From Rotaria sp. Silwood1 (lineage: Eukaryota > Rotifera > Eurotatoria > Philodinida > Philodinidae): a stretch of 64,000 nt of DNA. The position numbers and the translations under genes were made by a program. Below the pieces are notes generated by a model. That model was not told where the DNA came from. It saw only the letters and a list, made by a program, of their open reading frames with translations, and made no database searches. The DNA lies in contig CAJNOP010000002.1 in the NCBI GenBank assembly GCA_905250075.1, forward strand, positions 1,927,867 through 1,991,866. Reading direction: 5' to 3'. Shown one piece after another: positions 22,722-34,212 of this stretch (positions are counted from its first letter, which is position 1; each line of letters starts with the position of its first letter).

Positions 22722-23637
22722 GTTCAAAACATCCATTGTTTTCAAAATTCTTGGAAATAAAACTTTAAAAAATGCAATATCAAATATAAAAAGGAAATAA
22801 AATAATTTATTTTGAATAAGATGCAAGCAGACTTGATAATAATTTGCTCTATGTATTGATTTTCTGCATGAATTCAAAATCCCATCTGTTCTAACAGGTT
22901 CACTATTTCCAACAGAAAAAAAAGATAATAATGTGCTGATGGGAGTGTAGGTGTGTTTGGCATGAGTCGTAGGATGAAGGAAGAGAACACTAACAACCAC
23001 ACTCGACATAATAAGGCGAACTTCTTGATAGCAACGCAACTCGATGGAGCCACTGGTATTGTAGTTCTTGTTTGTCTTACCCTTACATATTTGTCTATTG
23101 TACATATGTATAATTACTTTTATAATTAAGCATTGAATTTATGGCGCTCCTGAGCCTGATATTGTGATTGTGAAGTAACTTTTTCATAGCTTGTCCATGC
23201 AAGTTTTTTGTTTTTATTATTTTATCGATCTATCTATTTTTTACAACTGAAATTTTGGACAGTTAATGCAAAGAATACCAACATACCAAAAAAAATCTTC
23301 AGCTATTGTAATAGGCTCAGAGAAGAGTAAAGGAGAGGATGAGGAGAATTTTTACAAAATACATCTACTTGGCACTGCGGGAGGTAAAGAGAGCACAAAT
23401 AAAATGACGACACACTTTATACAGTAAATAATAGATATGTATTAAAAATATCCAATGCGAACATCATCTGTGTATTCACGTACGAGAAAAAAATAATGAA
23501 ATAATATGACACTCACTCTGATCAGTGTGTAAACAAATACCTAATATCTCATTTTTTTGTATGGACGGTTGGAGCACAACCATCAATTAGTGACTTTCAT
23601 TTTCAAAACAAAGTAAAAGCACATGTGAAGAATCAGC
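22722..23637. other. intergenic
   Basis: No gene supported. A short GT-rich stretch (GGGAGTGTAGGTGTGTTTGG near 22940) may be a worn telomere-like motif. An open stretch on the minus strand (22713-23105) has no recognisable domain. Confidence 0.5.
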
Positions 23638-24053
23638 GGAAAAATTACTCTCATTATTGATGACTCTGAAGCCATTGGTTTCGTTGTTGCCCAACAGTTT
23701 CTTGCTGAACACGTTGAACATGTCTTCATTATTGGACGTCGTTAACAAGTACTTGATGACGCTATGAAAAAATTGGACAGCAATAATATGACTGGAATAC
23801 AAAACTGCATATCCAATATGATCGATCTCAATAAACTCTACAGTGTTATTCAGGAAGAGAAAGGTCGCTTAGACATCCTCTTCTCCAATTCAAGTGTTGG
23901 CTCATTTATAGGACTGAGTTCGAGCATGAAGAAACGATAGTGGATGTTTCACCTTATGCGATGGCTAGGGCGATAGTCTTTATCGTTTCAGACTCCAGTA
24001 GTTTCGTCACAGACACCGAAATTGATGTCGATGAAGACCATGCACAAACCTGA
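23638..24053 (+). pseudogene. short-chain dehydrogenase/reductase pseudogene
   Basis: The first frame reads like the N-terminal half of a bacterial-type SDR: GKITLIIDDSEAIGFVVAQQ, with the cofactor motif TGxxxGIG reduced to DDSEAIG, then VFIIGRR, an in-frame TAA, and GIQNCISNMIDLNKLYSVIQ. EEKGRLDILFSNSSVG corresponds to the conserved LDILFANAG. A deletion and frame change follow; the second frame gives SPYAMARAIVFIVSDSSSF and VTDTEIDVDEDHAQT then TGA, corresponding to the C-terminal SSFVTGTE..VDGG of these enzymes. The middle, including most of the YxxxK region, is missing. The stop, deletion and mutated glycine motif make this a dead gene. No intron is evident, so it may derive from an intronless, possibly transferred, SDR. 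Confidence 0.82.
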
Positions 24054-25485
24054 GACATTGTTTTGTCCGTAAAAAATTTTGCTCATGAAATAAATTTATT
24101 TAGAAGCGAGAGTGCTCAATGGAACTAGCATGTTCTCTATGCTAATCGTTCTCCTTGAACTTGTTTTTCATCGAATAGCAAAGTCACCACCACGAACAAC
24201 ACTAAAGAAGAGTAATTCAACTGTATTCAATAGAAAATGTAATCAACGATTACGCTATAAAAACATTACAAGATCAAAATTGCTATAGATAAACTTTTTC
24301 TCAATCAGTTGTTCACTATGGTGTCACATTTTTACAGAATATATTAGTTTTCACATAAAATACATATGAGAAGATGAGCGTCGTTTGAAATTATCGAAGT
24401 TAGACTTCATTCACGGATCAAATATTAAACATAGAATAAGGCAACAGAATTATTCTAGTCTCAACAGACAGTATTATTCAGAGATACATTCTTGTGTATT
24501 TTACAGTGCTTGTGTTCAGATGAAACATATCATTATATTCACTCTGATCAGGTGTCATAATCAATGTTATTCATATCAGTTTCTTATGATTTCGAAATCT
24601 GTGTAAATTTCGTCATCAATCTGCATTTCCATTAAGACGATTCACTTGGAACAACTACTGTAGATGAAATCAGACTTAACAAAATTTAAACAGATACCGA
24701 ATAAAATGATAAGCAAATTCATGCATATCTCATGAATTATTCACGACCTATATATTTTTTAATTTGCTTTTACTTTTGACCATATTCTGTACTGAGTACT
24801 TGCCAGCTATTGGCAATCATCTGTTCTGTGAGAATATCAAATAGGATAAGTTGTAGACGAATATTAATATTTTGTGTCGAAAAAAATCTATTATGTTGGT
24901 ATGACAATTTATATTGATCGTCTCAATCGTCTAGATCATCTAAATGCGAGCCATTTCGATGCGTTCCAATGTCTTTCTTGAAAATGAATGACACATAAAT
25001 CGATCAATGAATATTCCAAGACGCCAGCATTGACACAGTTGCTTTGAATGTTCGAACACAGTCAGGGTGTATATCATTGAATGACAAAGTTGAATAAGGA
25101 TGTTTATGAGGTACTTCTCTTCACCTTCATTCATATTCACACTCAAATCCAGAATTTTGACATGAGTATTCAAGTTTTACTCAATACTTACGTAATAGAT
25201 GTCGCATGAACTGATGGATTTTCCATTGCGTTATGATCACTCCACGTTTTCATTGCTGTGTGCACATATATAACTGAAAATTGTCTTGCTCAACAATCAT
25301 TATATATTGTGCAAGACTTTCTTTTCAAGCAAAACGCCATCTTTTTTTTCTTGGCAATATTTTTTTTTCTTTCATTTTTCTTCTATTTATTCTGTTATCT
25401 CAAGTACTCCGTTAGACTTTTTTTCTTCTTGCATTTTGAAGACAAACACTTTACTGGTTACTAAAAAACAAAAGTGACAAAAGAA
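24054..25485. other. intergenic with one possible gene fragment
   Basis: Mostly uninterpretable AT-rich sequence. On the minus strand, 25173-24940 encodes LDLSVNMNEGEEKYLINIL, IYTLTVFEHSKQLCQ and a final TLERIEMARI. This is loosely reminiscent of the C-terminal part of bdelloid F-box-like proteins, but I would not rely on it. Confidence 0.3.
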
Positions 25486-26774
25486 ATGGGTGAAGTTCTC
25501 AATGATCAAGTTGCTGATAAGAATTCGTCGAAATATCATACGATTGACATATGTCCGAATCTTCAACCAGTCAAAAAAGATTATCAGACAAATGCGCCCG
25601 AGCATCAACCAAATGCTAACTACTGGATAAAGGAAGTTGACAAAGAAGGCGATGAGACACGTTACACAATTCAACATGTTATTGCAAATGGACCACGTGA
25701 GTTATATAATGGACTGGGTAATCTTTTCTATTACAAAAACTTTGGATTTAGACACATCGTCCAAAGTAAATCATGCTATCTTCTCGGCTTTTCTTTATGC
25801 TTACAATTCACATGAAGATATCGTCTTGTCTCCGGATGATATTTGGCTTATGGTATGCATATATTTTTCCACCTATGTCAATCAAAATGTGGAACAATTA
25901 CGAACACTTTTTGTTGACCATGAAGACAGAAAATTGTTAACTATCGTACAAGTAGGACTGATCGAACCCGAGTGAGCATGAATTATTTTGAAGCATAGAT
26001 AATTTAAAATGTTGATTGTATTACAGTTGGAAGGATTTTCTCGAACGTATGCGCGTAGAAGTCGGCAAAAATGTGAAACATAATGTTACTGATTTGCTCA
26101 CAGCTAATTTCTCAACAACTGGTCAGATTGAGTCTATTTTGTCATGTCTCGTTATGATGGATACATTTAAGAACTATTTCGAATACAGATGCTTCATTAC
26201 AAGGTGTGGAATTCGTCGTGTACACTTTATGGGTAAATTGCAGGATTGGAAACTTCTGCGTCAGAAAATTGAAAAGTTGAAGACTTTTACGAAGTGTGGG
26301 ACAGATACGTTTGCTACTTATATCGATAGTCTATTGCCTATCATTGATCAATTCATCAGAACTTATCAAAATAAAGTTGATCATGAGTTTTGGAATAAAG
26401 TAATGGATATTGAACATGTTGGGGGTGGTGTATCGGGAAGGTGAGTAAACTCAAACGAGTGACTTTAGTTGAGCGTTCTGTCTTTTCTTTTTAGAATGCC
26501 TGGAACATACGTAAGCGGATGGTTTCTCAAATTGTGCTTCGGATTGCATGACAAGAAGAGCTGCCACACTAAAGAAATAATACTAAGATCAGTTGTAGTT
26601 CCCGTCAAAGTAGACAATGAGATGACTAACATATCAAAAATGTGTTACGTAGCAGGAGGGTTTCATGGAGTGGAATCATGTGATGGTCGTCATAAACCAG
26701 TGATGAGTCTTGCAATTATGGATGATACAAGTACCATCAAGCCTTACAAAAAAGATCCGACATCAATGCAGTGA
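25486..26774 (+). CDS. DUF4419 family protein
   Basis: Uncharacterised family (Pfam DUF4419) found in fungi and invertebrates; biochemical function unknown. Segments 25486-25717, 25752-25971, 26027-26440 and 26495-26774 join to 381 residues. Family features are clear: KVNHAIFSAFLYAYNSHEDI, VLSPDDIWLMVCIYFSTYV, DWKDFLERMRVEVGKNV, LLTANFSTTG, CGIRRVHFMGKLQDWKLLR, DSLLPIIDQFIRTY and VAGGFHGVESCDGRHKPVMS. The last two introns are normal (55 and 54 bp). Between the first two segments the reading frame changes; the only splice solution is a 34-bp intron (GTAATC..TTTAG), so this is either a minimal intron or a frameshift. The ATG at 25486 is the first in frame but not confirmed by homology. Confidence 0.85.
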
Positions 26775-28105
26775 TACAATCGGTTCACATTAATGACATA
26801 TGTAATACTAATCAGGCAATGTTGTTATCCTTATAACTATCTAGTTGCTAGGAACAAGCAGTTGTTCTTATTTTCAAAATCATTTTCTCGTACATTCCTT
26901 ATTATTTTCATAAAGTTCATAATGACTTATCTTCTACTGCTCAGAATATTGTTTATCTTATGTTGACGCATAATTAACACATTGAACGCCATTCAGATTT
27001 CGTGAAACACTAAAAATACTGATCTTGACAATAATAATAATGAAGCAGTCTCACCCTGTTAGTAGTAACTGGTTACTAACTCTTATACAGCATTTTTCTT
27101 CTAACTAAAAATATGAAGCACTAATTCCCAACCAACCTGAAAATAAATCAAAGAGATACGTCAAATACTCGAAAGACGTTTGATTTATTGTATTGCCTAT
27201 GTACTAAGGTGCTAACAAGGAAGCCTTCTCACATCTGCTAATAAACCAATATTTTAGATGATATGTCACGATATTTGTTTTAGTCTCTACCAGCAAATGT
27301 AGAGATAAATGGAATCGTGAGAACAACACCCGTCATATTCATATGAACACCTAGAAAAAGATTCAAAATGTGATTCGTTGACGATTAGACATTGGTGATT
27401 GAAGAATAAAATCGATAAGAACGTAAACTATCATGATTATAAGCATAAATAGGGCATTTTGATTATAATATGACTTCGAATCAATGTTCAACGAGTAAGT
27501 CAGAACTATTGATCAATATAAAACAAAAACTGACATTGTCTTGAACCGACTTGTTCCATCTATTATCTTTGTAGAAGTTGCATGACTAATATCAGTTACT
27601 TTTATTGCTAAGTTAAATGTCAAATTTAAATAAGTAATTGCTATGAAAGTAGTTTTACCTTACACCGACGCGTTAAAGTGGAGAATTAGTTGCACCTTAT
27701 AGCTCATGTGAATTTCATCCGTTGTATTTCGCAAAATGGATGGATGATTGTTGCATTTATTGAGTCAACACAAATAGAAAATAGTATGACTCAATTGACG
27801 TTTGTCTCGGCCAGAGTGCATATACTATTACCATTTCTCCCCAAATCCCCTTCCATTAGAATCGTTTTAATGTTTACAAAGACAAGTTGTGCAAGTGGCC
27901 ATTCAAACTATTCTGATTGTGTCATTGGTTTCGTTTTGTCTGGTGTTTCATCGATTCTGAGATACGTAGCCATCATTTCATTTTTCTTGTATTCACTGCT
28001 ATATATGTAATTTGAACAAATTACCACCCTAGTTCGTATCATAATATTCACTTGATACAAAGCTATTATAGTCATTGCTTTATAATATCTTTGAAAGTGT
28101 ATTCT
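26775..28105. other. intergenic
   Basis: No supported feature. An open stretch at 27690-28010 lacks an initiating context, splice sites and recognisable motifs. Confidence 0.5.
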
Positions 28106-28498
28106 CTAATTCAGTAAAAGTAACATTGAATAGCCATTACGACCAATTTTCAATATATATTCTCGATCACAATAATTGTTGGATGAACATAAATAGGTGA
28201 ATGTATTATACGTAGAAATCCCACTCATTACATATAGAATTCCTGTCTGCAGACTAATAATATCAGATGGATTACTGATGTGATTATTACCATGATATTC
28301 AATTTCCATTTTTCGTGTATTATGTTTTAATGTGACAGCTACGCGACATTTTCCAATGAGCGGACTGTCGATTGTTATGTCTACTGATTCATTGAGCATA
28401 TTCGTAAAGTTGCTGATAACATTAATGTACTTTTTAACTGGCGACACACAAAAGACCATTGATATTCTAGAGAAAACGAAGAAATAATAGAAAAGCAT
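28106..28498 (-). CDS. possible small secreted protein
   Basis: A single open frame of 130 residues. It starts with a hydrophobic leader (MLFYYFFVFSRISMVFCVSP), followed by a beta-rich, cysteine-spaced chain (GKCRVAVTLKHNTRKMEIEY, TYLCSSNNYCDREYILKIGR). The C..NYC pattern is typical of small extracellular modules, but no named family is recognised. The leader plus paired cysteines favour a real secreted protein. There is no intron and no neighbour support, so it could also be an exon of a larger gene or chance. Confidence 0.4.
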   Translation of the reverse strand: MLFYYFFVFSRISMVFCVSPVKKYINVISNFTNMLNESVDITIDSPLIGKCRVAVTLKHNTRKMEIEYHGNNHISNPSDIISLQTGILYVMSGISTYNTFTYLCSSNNYCDREYILKIGRNGYSMLLLLN

Positions 28499-29233
28499 GC
28501 ATGTTGAAAAGATACTTTAAGAAAACTCTACTGCATTTAATATCGTAGACCATGAAACTATATGTTCTTATCAAAGCATTCATGGTACTTTTTCATCATC
28601 ATGATTCATCAAAATTTAGTCTCCATCCCTTTTCCTGATTTTCTCGAGAACACCTCCCAAAAAATAATTAAATTTTTACATCAGACAGATCACGATAAGT
28701 AAAACAAAAGTTGTCATAGATTCAAAATATTCACTTCAGAAAAATATATGATGACAAAAGTAAACAATGACAGAAAGTTTTTCTTCTGTACAAGTCTATA
28801 CGTCATTTTTTCGAGCTGCACTTTTGTTTTATGACAAATAGGGTCTGATCGAAGTTCGTATGTTTTTTTCCTTTAAAAAATATTTCTCTCAGAGCTCAGG
28901 AGAGGCAAAATACTAGAAGCACCATAAAAAAAACGTGAATTTTTGTAATGGTAGTATTTTTGTATAAGATAAAACACACGCATCCCAATTTAATCGAAGT
29001 ACTTATAATAAAATTTGAGTCTGATCGAGCATATCACATGGGAGAAAAGGAAGGGAACTTCATTTTTTTATTAAAATATTATTTCGAGAAAACCAATGAC
29101 CAAGTAACATTATGTTCTTTTTTACGTACCTTTTTTTCTTCTCCTCATTTTGAATTATTATAGAATAATCATTTATTTCGCATTGAACATGATTTATAAA
29201 GAGCTGTTTCTAACAGCTACTCATATAATAAAT
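28499..29233. other. intergenic
   Basis: Nothing supported; low-complexity T- and A-rich runs only. Confidence 0.5.
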
Positions 29234-29236
29234 CAT

Positions 29237-32103
29237 CCCAGGCAAACAAAAAAACGAGAGGACTGGCGACATGTCTAGTCCAAAACGTCCATAACACCCG
29301 TCCTGACTAGTTTAAAATACTAAATGTGGCCGTCAGGACTAGTCAGTATTTTAAAAAACGACATACTGACACGACTGAACTAGTCTAATATTTTCGAAAT
29401 ATATGTCAGGACTAGTCTGAGATATTCTAGGGACTAGTCAAGTCTAGTCCTAAATATTTGGTGTCGACAACAGGACTAGTCAGTGTCTTATGAGGTAATA
29501 TAATGACGGGACTGGACTAGTCGAATAAGTTTGAGATACATGTCTGGACTAGTCTAAGATATTCTGAGGACTAGTCAAGACTAGTCCCAAATATTTGGTG
29601 TCGACAACAGGACTAGTCAGTGTCTTATGAGGTAATATAATGACGGGGCTAGACTAGTCTAATAATTTCAAAATACAGGTCTGGACTAGTCTAAGAATTT
29701 AAAAATGTATGCCAGGACTAGTCTAAGATATTCTGAGGACTAGTAAAGTCTAGTCCTAAATATTTGGTGTCGACAACAGGACTAGTCAGTGTCTTATGAG
29801 GTAATATAATGACGGGACTGGACTAGTCTAATAAGTTTGAAATACATGTCTGGACTAGTCTGAGAGATCCTGAGTACCAACCAAGACTACCATGTTTTAC
29901 TAAAATGACATTCTGTCTGAACCAGACTAGTCCAAAATTCAGTATGACATCTTACGTTGACAGTTGATTATATCTTTAATACCCGTCAATTCTAGTCTAA
30001 CTACAGAAACTTAATGTAATATTGAGTTTGAACTAGTTGCTCGTTTATGAAAACTCTTTGTCATCTTCAATTCAATACATCCTAGTACGTATTCATAACC
30101 TAAGAATAACAAAGTTACAAACTTGCGTTATGAAAAATGTGACTGTTTAATTATCTAAGATTCTACAAAGGTGTAGTTTATTTATCGATTATCAATTAGC
30201 AAAACTTTTTTATTAATAAGGGAAAATTTCTTGAGTTTGAAATGCTAAAAATCATTAACTTCAATTTGTCTTTGTCTTTAAATGTCTTTATCATATAGAA
30301 CAGAAAAAATAAAAATAATTATTATTGTCATATTTTCGCTATCGTAAGATTACTGTTCATTAAAGTATATAAAATGTACGAATTTTCGTCAATAACATTA
30401 TTAATTTAATCAGTTATTTTTATAAAAAAGAAAAACTTCTTTTTTCTATTTTATTGTATATAGATCATCTAAGGTTGATGATTAAGTCGCTAGTTTATCT
30501 AATTTGTTCTTTATTTTCTTTTTGTCTTGCATTCAAGCGACAACGTGACAGAATATACATATATCATTGGTTTCGCAATAGAAACAACGCTCTCTTTAAC
30601 TCTCTTCTTCTTTTAAACATATATAAAGAAGATTTCACAAAGATTTGTTTTATCCGTGGCTTAATATGAAGACTGTTTAAAACAAAAACAAAACATGTGA
30701 ATGAATTTTTCTAATGAGTAGACATGCATTAATGAATACAAGGCTTCGTTTGTTATGACGGTTATGTTTGTTCGTTAGAGGATGTGAATTGCTTTTTTTA
30801 AACTTTTTTCGTTTAAGATTTCTAACGAACGTTATGTATTGTGAAACACGAACTGAAAAGTGTTGAAGTGTATAAAATAGAAATTTAAAACCCACTCCGT
30901 CTCTCTCTCTCTGACCGTGACAGAGAAAATTTATACCCATCACAGACTGCTACAGAGAAACTAGTTTTGAAACATCCAATAAACAGTAAACTACAAATAT
31001 ATCGTGAAGGAATGGTACAAAATGATGTCCATTGAATTAATAACAATCGATCCATCGCGTTTCACATTTTTAATCTCGCAATGGATTGAGCTAACAGCTT
31101 TTATGATTAAAGCCATCAAACATTTTCCATCTGAAGCATCCAAAATTTATCTTAAAAAACAATTCTTGTACACGTGAACCTGGTAATGGTTTTATTGTGT
31201 TTGAATTTCCTAACTTAAAAGCCAATAGTTAACAGATAAAAATCATTTTTACTATTAATAAACATAATTTTTTTTCTTTAAAAAGCTTCTCAAATCTAAT
31301 TTTCTTGATCTAATCTTCTGAGAGAGTGCTGAGTGTAACTAGGAATTGAAAATTTTGATTTATGTTGACATACATCATCAAATAGTCTGGTAGTACATGA
31401 ATTAATAAGTTTTATTAAATAATATTATGAACTTCTCTGATCATTAATGTGTGAAAAACGTGTCAGGAAGAGCTAGATATGTCATCGATGAAATATCAGC
31501 TTGTATGGTTCAACTGCTTGTCAAGCTAGGTATGTAACAAAGAGTATGTATGTTCGAATCTAACCTTCATCACTTTGCTTCTATAATTTAGACGAGTCTG
31601 GACACCAACATCTGACTCACAAAAGAACCGATTTCAGACGTTATGAATGAGTAGTAGCTGTATAATGTATAGTATGCAGTTGGAAATACGATCGATATGC
31701 ACATATATATTTTTCAATTTTTAAATATATCGGACGGGTGTCATGACGAACCGTCAGAACTAGTCCGAAGACAATAAGATAGAGATACGAGACTATACAT
31801 TTTTACGACAGACTGGCGCCATCTCGCTATGTCTTGACTAGTCATTCTCTTAAAAAGCGATCCCACATGACTAGTCTATTTCAACAACTAGTACTAGTTA
31901 AGACTAGTCGTTTTTGTAAAAATGACTAGACTGCATTGAAATACTGACGCCCGTCTGTGAGCTAGTCACGACGCGGTGTACGGACTCCCAATAATATTAG
32001 ACTAGTCATGTCTAGGCCGTTTTGAGAAAAAGACTATTCACTGACGGGGCATCATGACTGGTGAAACTAACTAGTCTTTTTACCCGTCTTTTGCTCTCCT
32101 GGG
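29237..32103. mobile_element. candidate 2.9-kb transposon with ACTAGT-rich subterminal repeats
   Basis: The ends are CCCAGG at 29237-29242 and CCTGGG at 32098-32103; the match extends outward to a 9-bp perfect inverted pair CATCCCAGG/CCTGGGATG. Inside both ends lie dense arrays of palindromic GACTAGTC words mixed with GACGGG (29270-29960 and 31730-32090). The interior (30.0-31.7 kb) is AT-rich with no recognised transposase. The symmetrical placement of an unusual word at both ends suggests subterminal transposase-binding repeats of one element. No target duplication was found and the termini are short, so two independent copies of a repeat remain possible. Confidence 0.5.
29270..29960. repeat. 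tandem repeat of ~137 bp carrying GACTAGTC
   Basis: The block GTGTCGACAACAGGACTAGT followed by CAGTGTCTTATGAGG recurs at 29461, 29598 and 29767, giving periods of 137 and 169 bp; the longer unit contains an extra partial duplication. GGACTAGTC occurs many times per unit. Copies are over 90 percent identical by eye, so the expansion is recent relative to the flanks. Confidence 0.9.
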
Positions 32104-32301
32104 ATGGAACTTATCCTTTACTTCTATCCCTGCGCCATTCTTACTTGAAAATGTAAGTGACGATCAAAAATTTCTGTATGAATATGTAACAATTCTTGTA
32201 TAATCTTATAAAGAATGTCATCAATAAACAGCAAATGTTGCATAATCCTGCTTGCTTTGTTCAATAATACAAATAATTATTCTCACATTATAGGTCTTTC
32301 T

Positions 32302-33308
32302 CAGGGATGCCATCTCTTCCGCTTTTTGCGGAAAGTTTCTGCTTTTTCACCTATTTTCCGCTATTTTTCCGCTGTTCCACTTTTTTATAGAAAAAGGTGA
32401 TGTATTTTCAAAATATGTTCGGAGCAAAACTTATTATTGTCGAATAAAGTCTTACTGCTTACGCACCCAATTAATCATCAATCTTATTATGTCATCCATA
32501 AAATCAATGGACGAACACATAAAGTTTTTCTATGTTAAAGGGCTTGCGCACTGATTGCCTGTTCGGGAATTAAAAACATCATTCTGCTCTCAACTGATTG
32601 TTAACTTCTTTTCAAATTATTTTGCCTTCTGTATTTACCTAAAAAAATTTCCAATCCGAAAATTTAAACGTTTTTTATGATCTAAAGCTATTGAGATTGC
32701 AAATGATGAAACAGATCGTGAACATTTAATAATAACATCACCAATTCTGAAATCAAATGAAAATAAAAATATTGAAGCCATACTAGATGCTTATCAAAAG
32801 ATGAAAAAGGCGTGTTTAATTCACAATGACTACTTAATCCTCAGTTCGCATCATTTTTACGACAGTATAAACCAGATTCAGCTAAGGTTCTTTGTATTGC
32901 CTCTAACGAACATTTTTCAGTATGTGATGGTGGAAAAATGATATTGATCGTCACACCAAACTGAAAAGACATAATAAGAACATAAATTCATTCGGTAGAA
33001 ATCGACAATTGATAACATCAACTATGAAATCTAACAAGGAGGTTGAAGAAACAGCAGCTGCAGAAGGTACTTTTGTATACCATGGAGTGAAGCATAGTCA
33101 TTCTTATTCATTTCAACAATATTTTATGTTTTCCAATTTTGTTAAAATAAAAACAGAATACTATAGATATGAAAAAGTTGAAAATTCTCGTAAACGCTAA
33201 AAATCCGCAACAAGATAAGTTTCCACTTTTTCTGCTTTTTGTTTTCGCAATTTTCCGCTTTTCTAAGTCAACTTTCCGCTTTTTTGACTTCATGAGGTGG
33301 CATCCCTG
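32302..33308 (+). mobile_element. hAT transposon relic, 1007 bp, perfect 8-bp target duplication
   Basis: Terminal inverted repeats are CAGGGATGCCATCTC at the left and CAGGGATGCCACCTC (reverse complement) at the right. They are flanked by the identical 8-bp duplication GTCTTTCT (32294-32301 and 33309-33316). Subterminal TTTTCCGCTTTT words recur near both ends in opposite orientation, typical of hAT binding sites. The interior keeps a decayed transposase N-terminus (separate entry). The element is deleted and non-autonomous. Confidence 0.93.
32862..33120 (+). pseudogene. hAT transposase N-terminal fragment (decayed)
   Basis: The translation reads RQYKPDSAKVLCIASNEHFS then VCDGGK. After a one-base frameshift it continues NDIDRHTKLKRHNKN, and later EETAAAEGTFVYHGVKHSHS. 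This matches the zinc-finger N-terminus common in animal hAT transposases (C..C..FS...GG..D..RH...H, then AEG.F.YH.VKH..S). The first Cys pair is partly altered and the catalytic domain is absent, so it is not functional. Confidence 0.82.
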
Positions 33309-33628
33309 GTCTTTCTAGAATGTTCATTTGTATGATTAATGTTACTCAGCAAAAATGGCTAACAATTAAGGAGCATAGTTGTAGTTGAGCATTAAAATCT
33401 CGGACATCAAGCAAGCAATTTTAACCATTTCCAGTTGTTACGTAGTTTTGCGTAAAACTCAGCATTCCTTGCGAAAAAACGTAGCTTGAAGAGCCTGTTT
33501 TTTTCTTGCGACTGAAGGGAAAATCGCCTGAAGTAACACCAATTTACATGCTTGTATGTTTGCTCCCACTTGCTAAGTCACGTGTACACATGGGTTTTTC
33601 ATCTTGAGCAGTAATTCAGAATGATTTG

Positions 33629-33823
33629 AGTGTGGGTGTAAACGTTTGTGTGTGATTGTCTGTATGAGTATTGAGTGTGGATGAGGGTATTACATTTCCC
33701 ACATTCACATACTCACACTCACACTCCACCTACACCCATAACCACACATCTACATCTCCACACCCATCCCCATATTTACAACCACACATCTACATCCCCA
33801 CACTCATACCCACATTCACATCC
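33629..33823. repeat. telomere-like GT-rich/AC-rich hairpin repeat
   Basis: A GT-rich half (GAGTGTGGGTGTAAACG.. to about 33690) is followed after a short spacer by a longer AC-rich half (CCCACATTCACATACTCACA.. with CACACATCTACATCTCCACA and CACACATCTACATCCCCACA as internal copies). Member of the dispersed family also seen near 37.6, 39.0, 42.0, 46.0 and 58.8 kb. Confidence 0.75.
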
Positions 33824-34212
33824 TCGGAAACCCGAAAAAACTTCGACTTAAAATTTTCACTCACTATTGTTCTTCGAAAACGAATGTGAGTTCCACAAAA
33901 TGCTAGTTAGTCATCAATGAGTATCCATGACTAAAGAAGCTCTATTCATTGTTGTTCAGCGACTAAACTTTGACTATTAAATAAAAGGTAGAGGACGAAC
34001 TCGAGTTCAAAATTCGTCTTAACGTTGAAAGTGTTCATGAATCATGATGTGAATATGGATCGAGACGAAATACACAGAAACACTGACACATCAATATCCT
34101 CATCTCACATGCACACGTATGTCAGAGTGACATCCACACCCTCAAGTTTATCATCGAAGAAACTGTTGAATGTCGTTAGATTTTTTGAAATATGATTTCG
34201 GAGAATCGACGC
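33824..34212. other. 3' flank of the epimerase fusion gene
   Basis: AT-rich; a short AC-rich word (GACATCCACACCCTCAAG near 34127) may belong to the telomere-like family. No gene seen. Confidence 0.4.

Noticed and set aside
27690-28010. Open frame on the plus strand with hydrophobic patches
   Set aside because: No ATG context or family resemblance; likely chance.
29270-29960. CRISPR-like array
   Set aside because: Units are 137-169 bp and contiguous, without short repeats and unique spacers; eukaryotic tandem repeat.
33629-33823. True chromosome end
   Set aside because: Genes and unique sequence continue on both sides; the repeats are short, degenerate and in both orientations.
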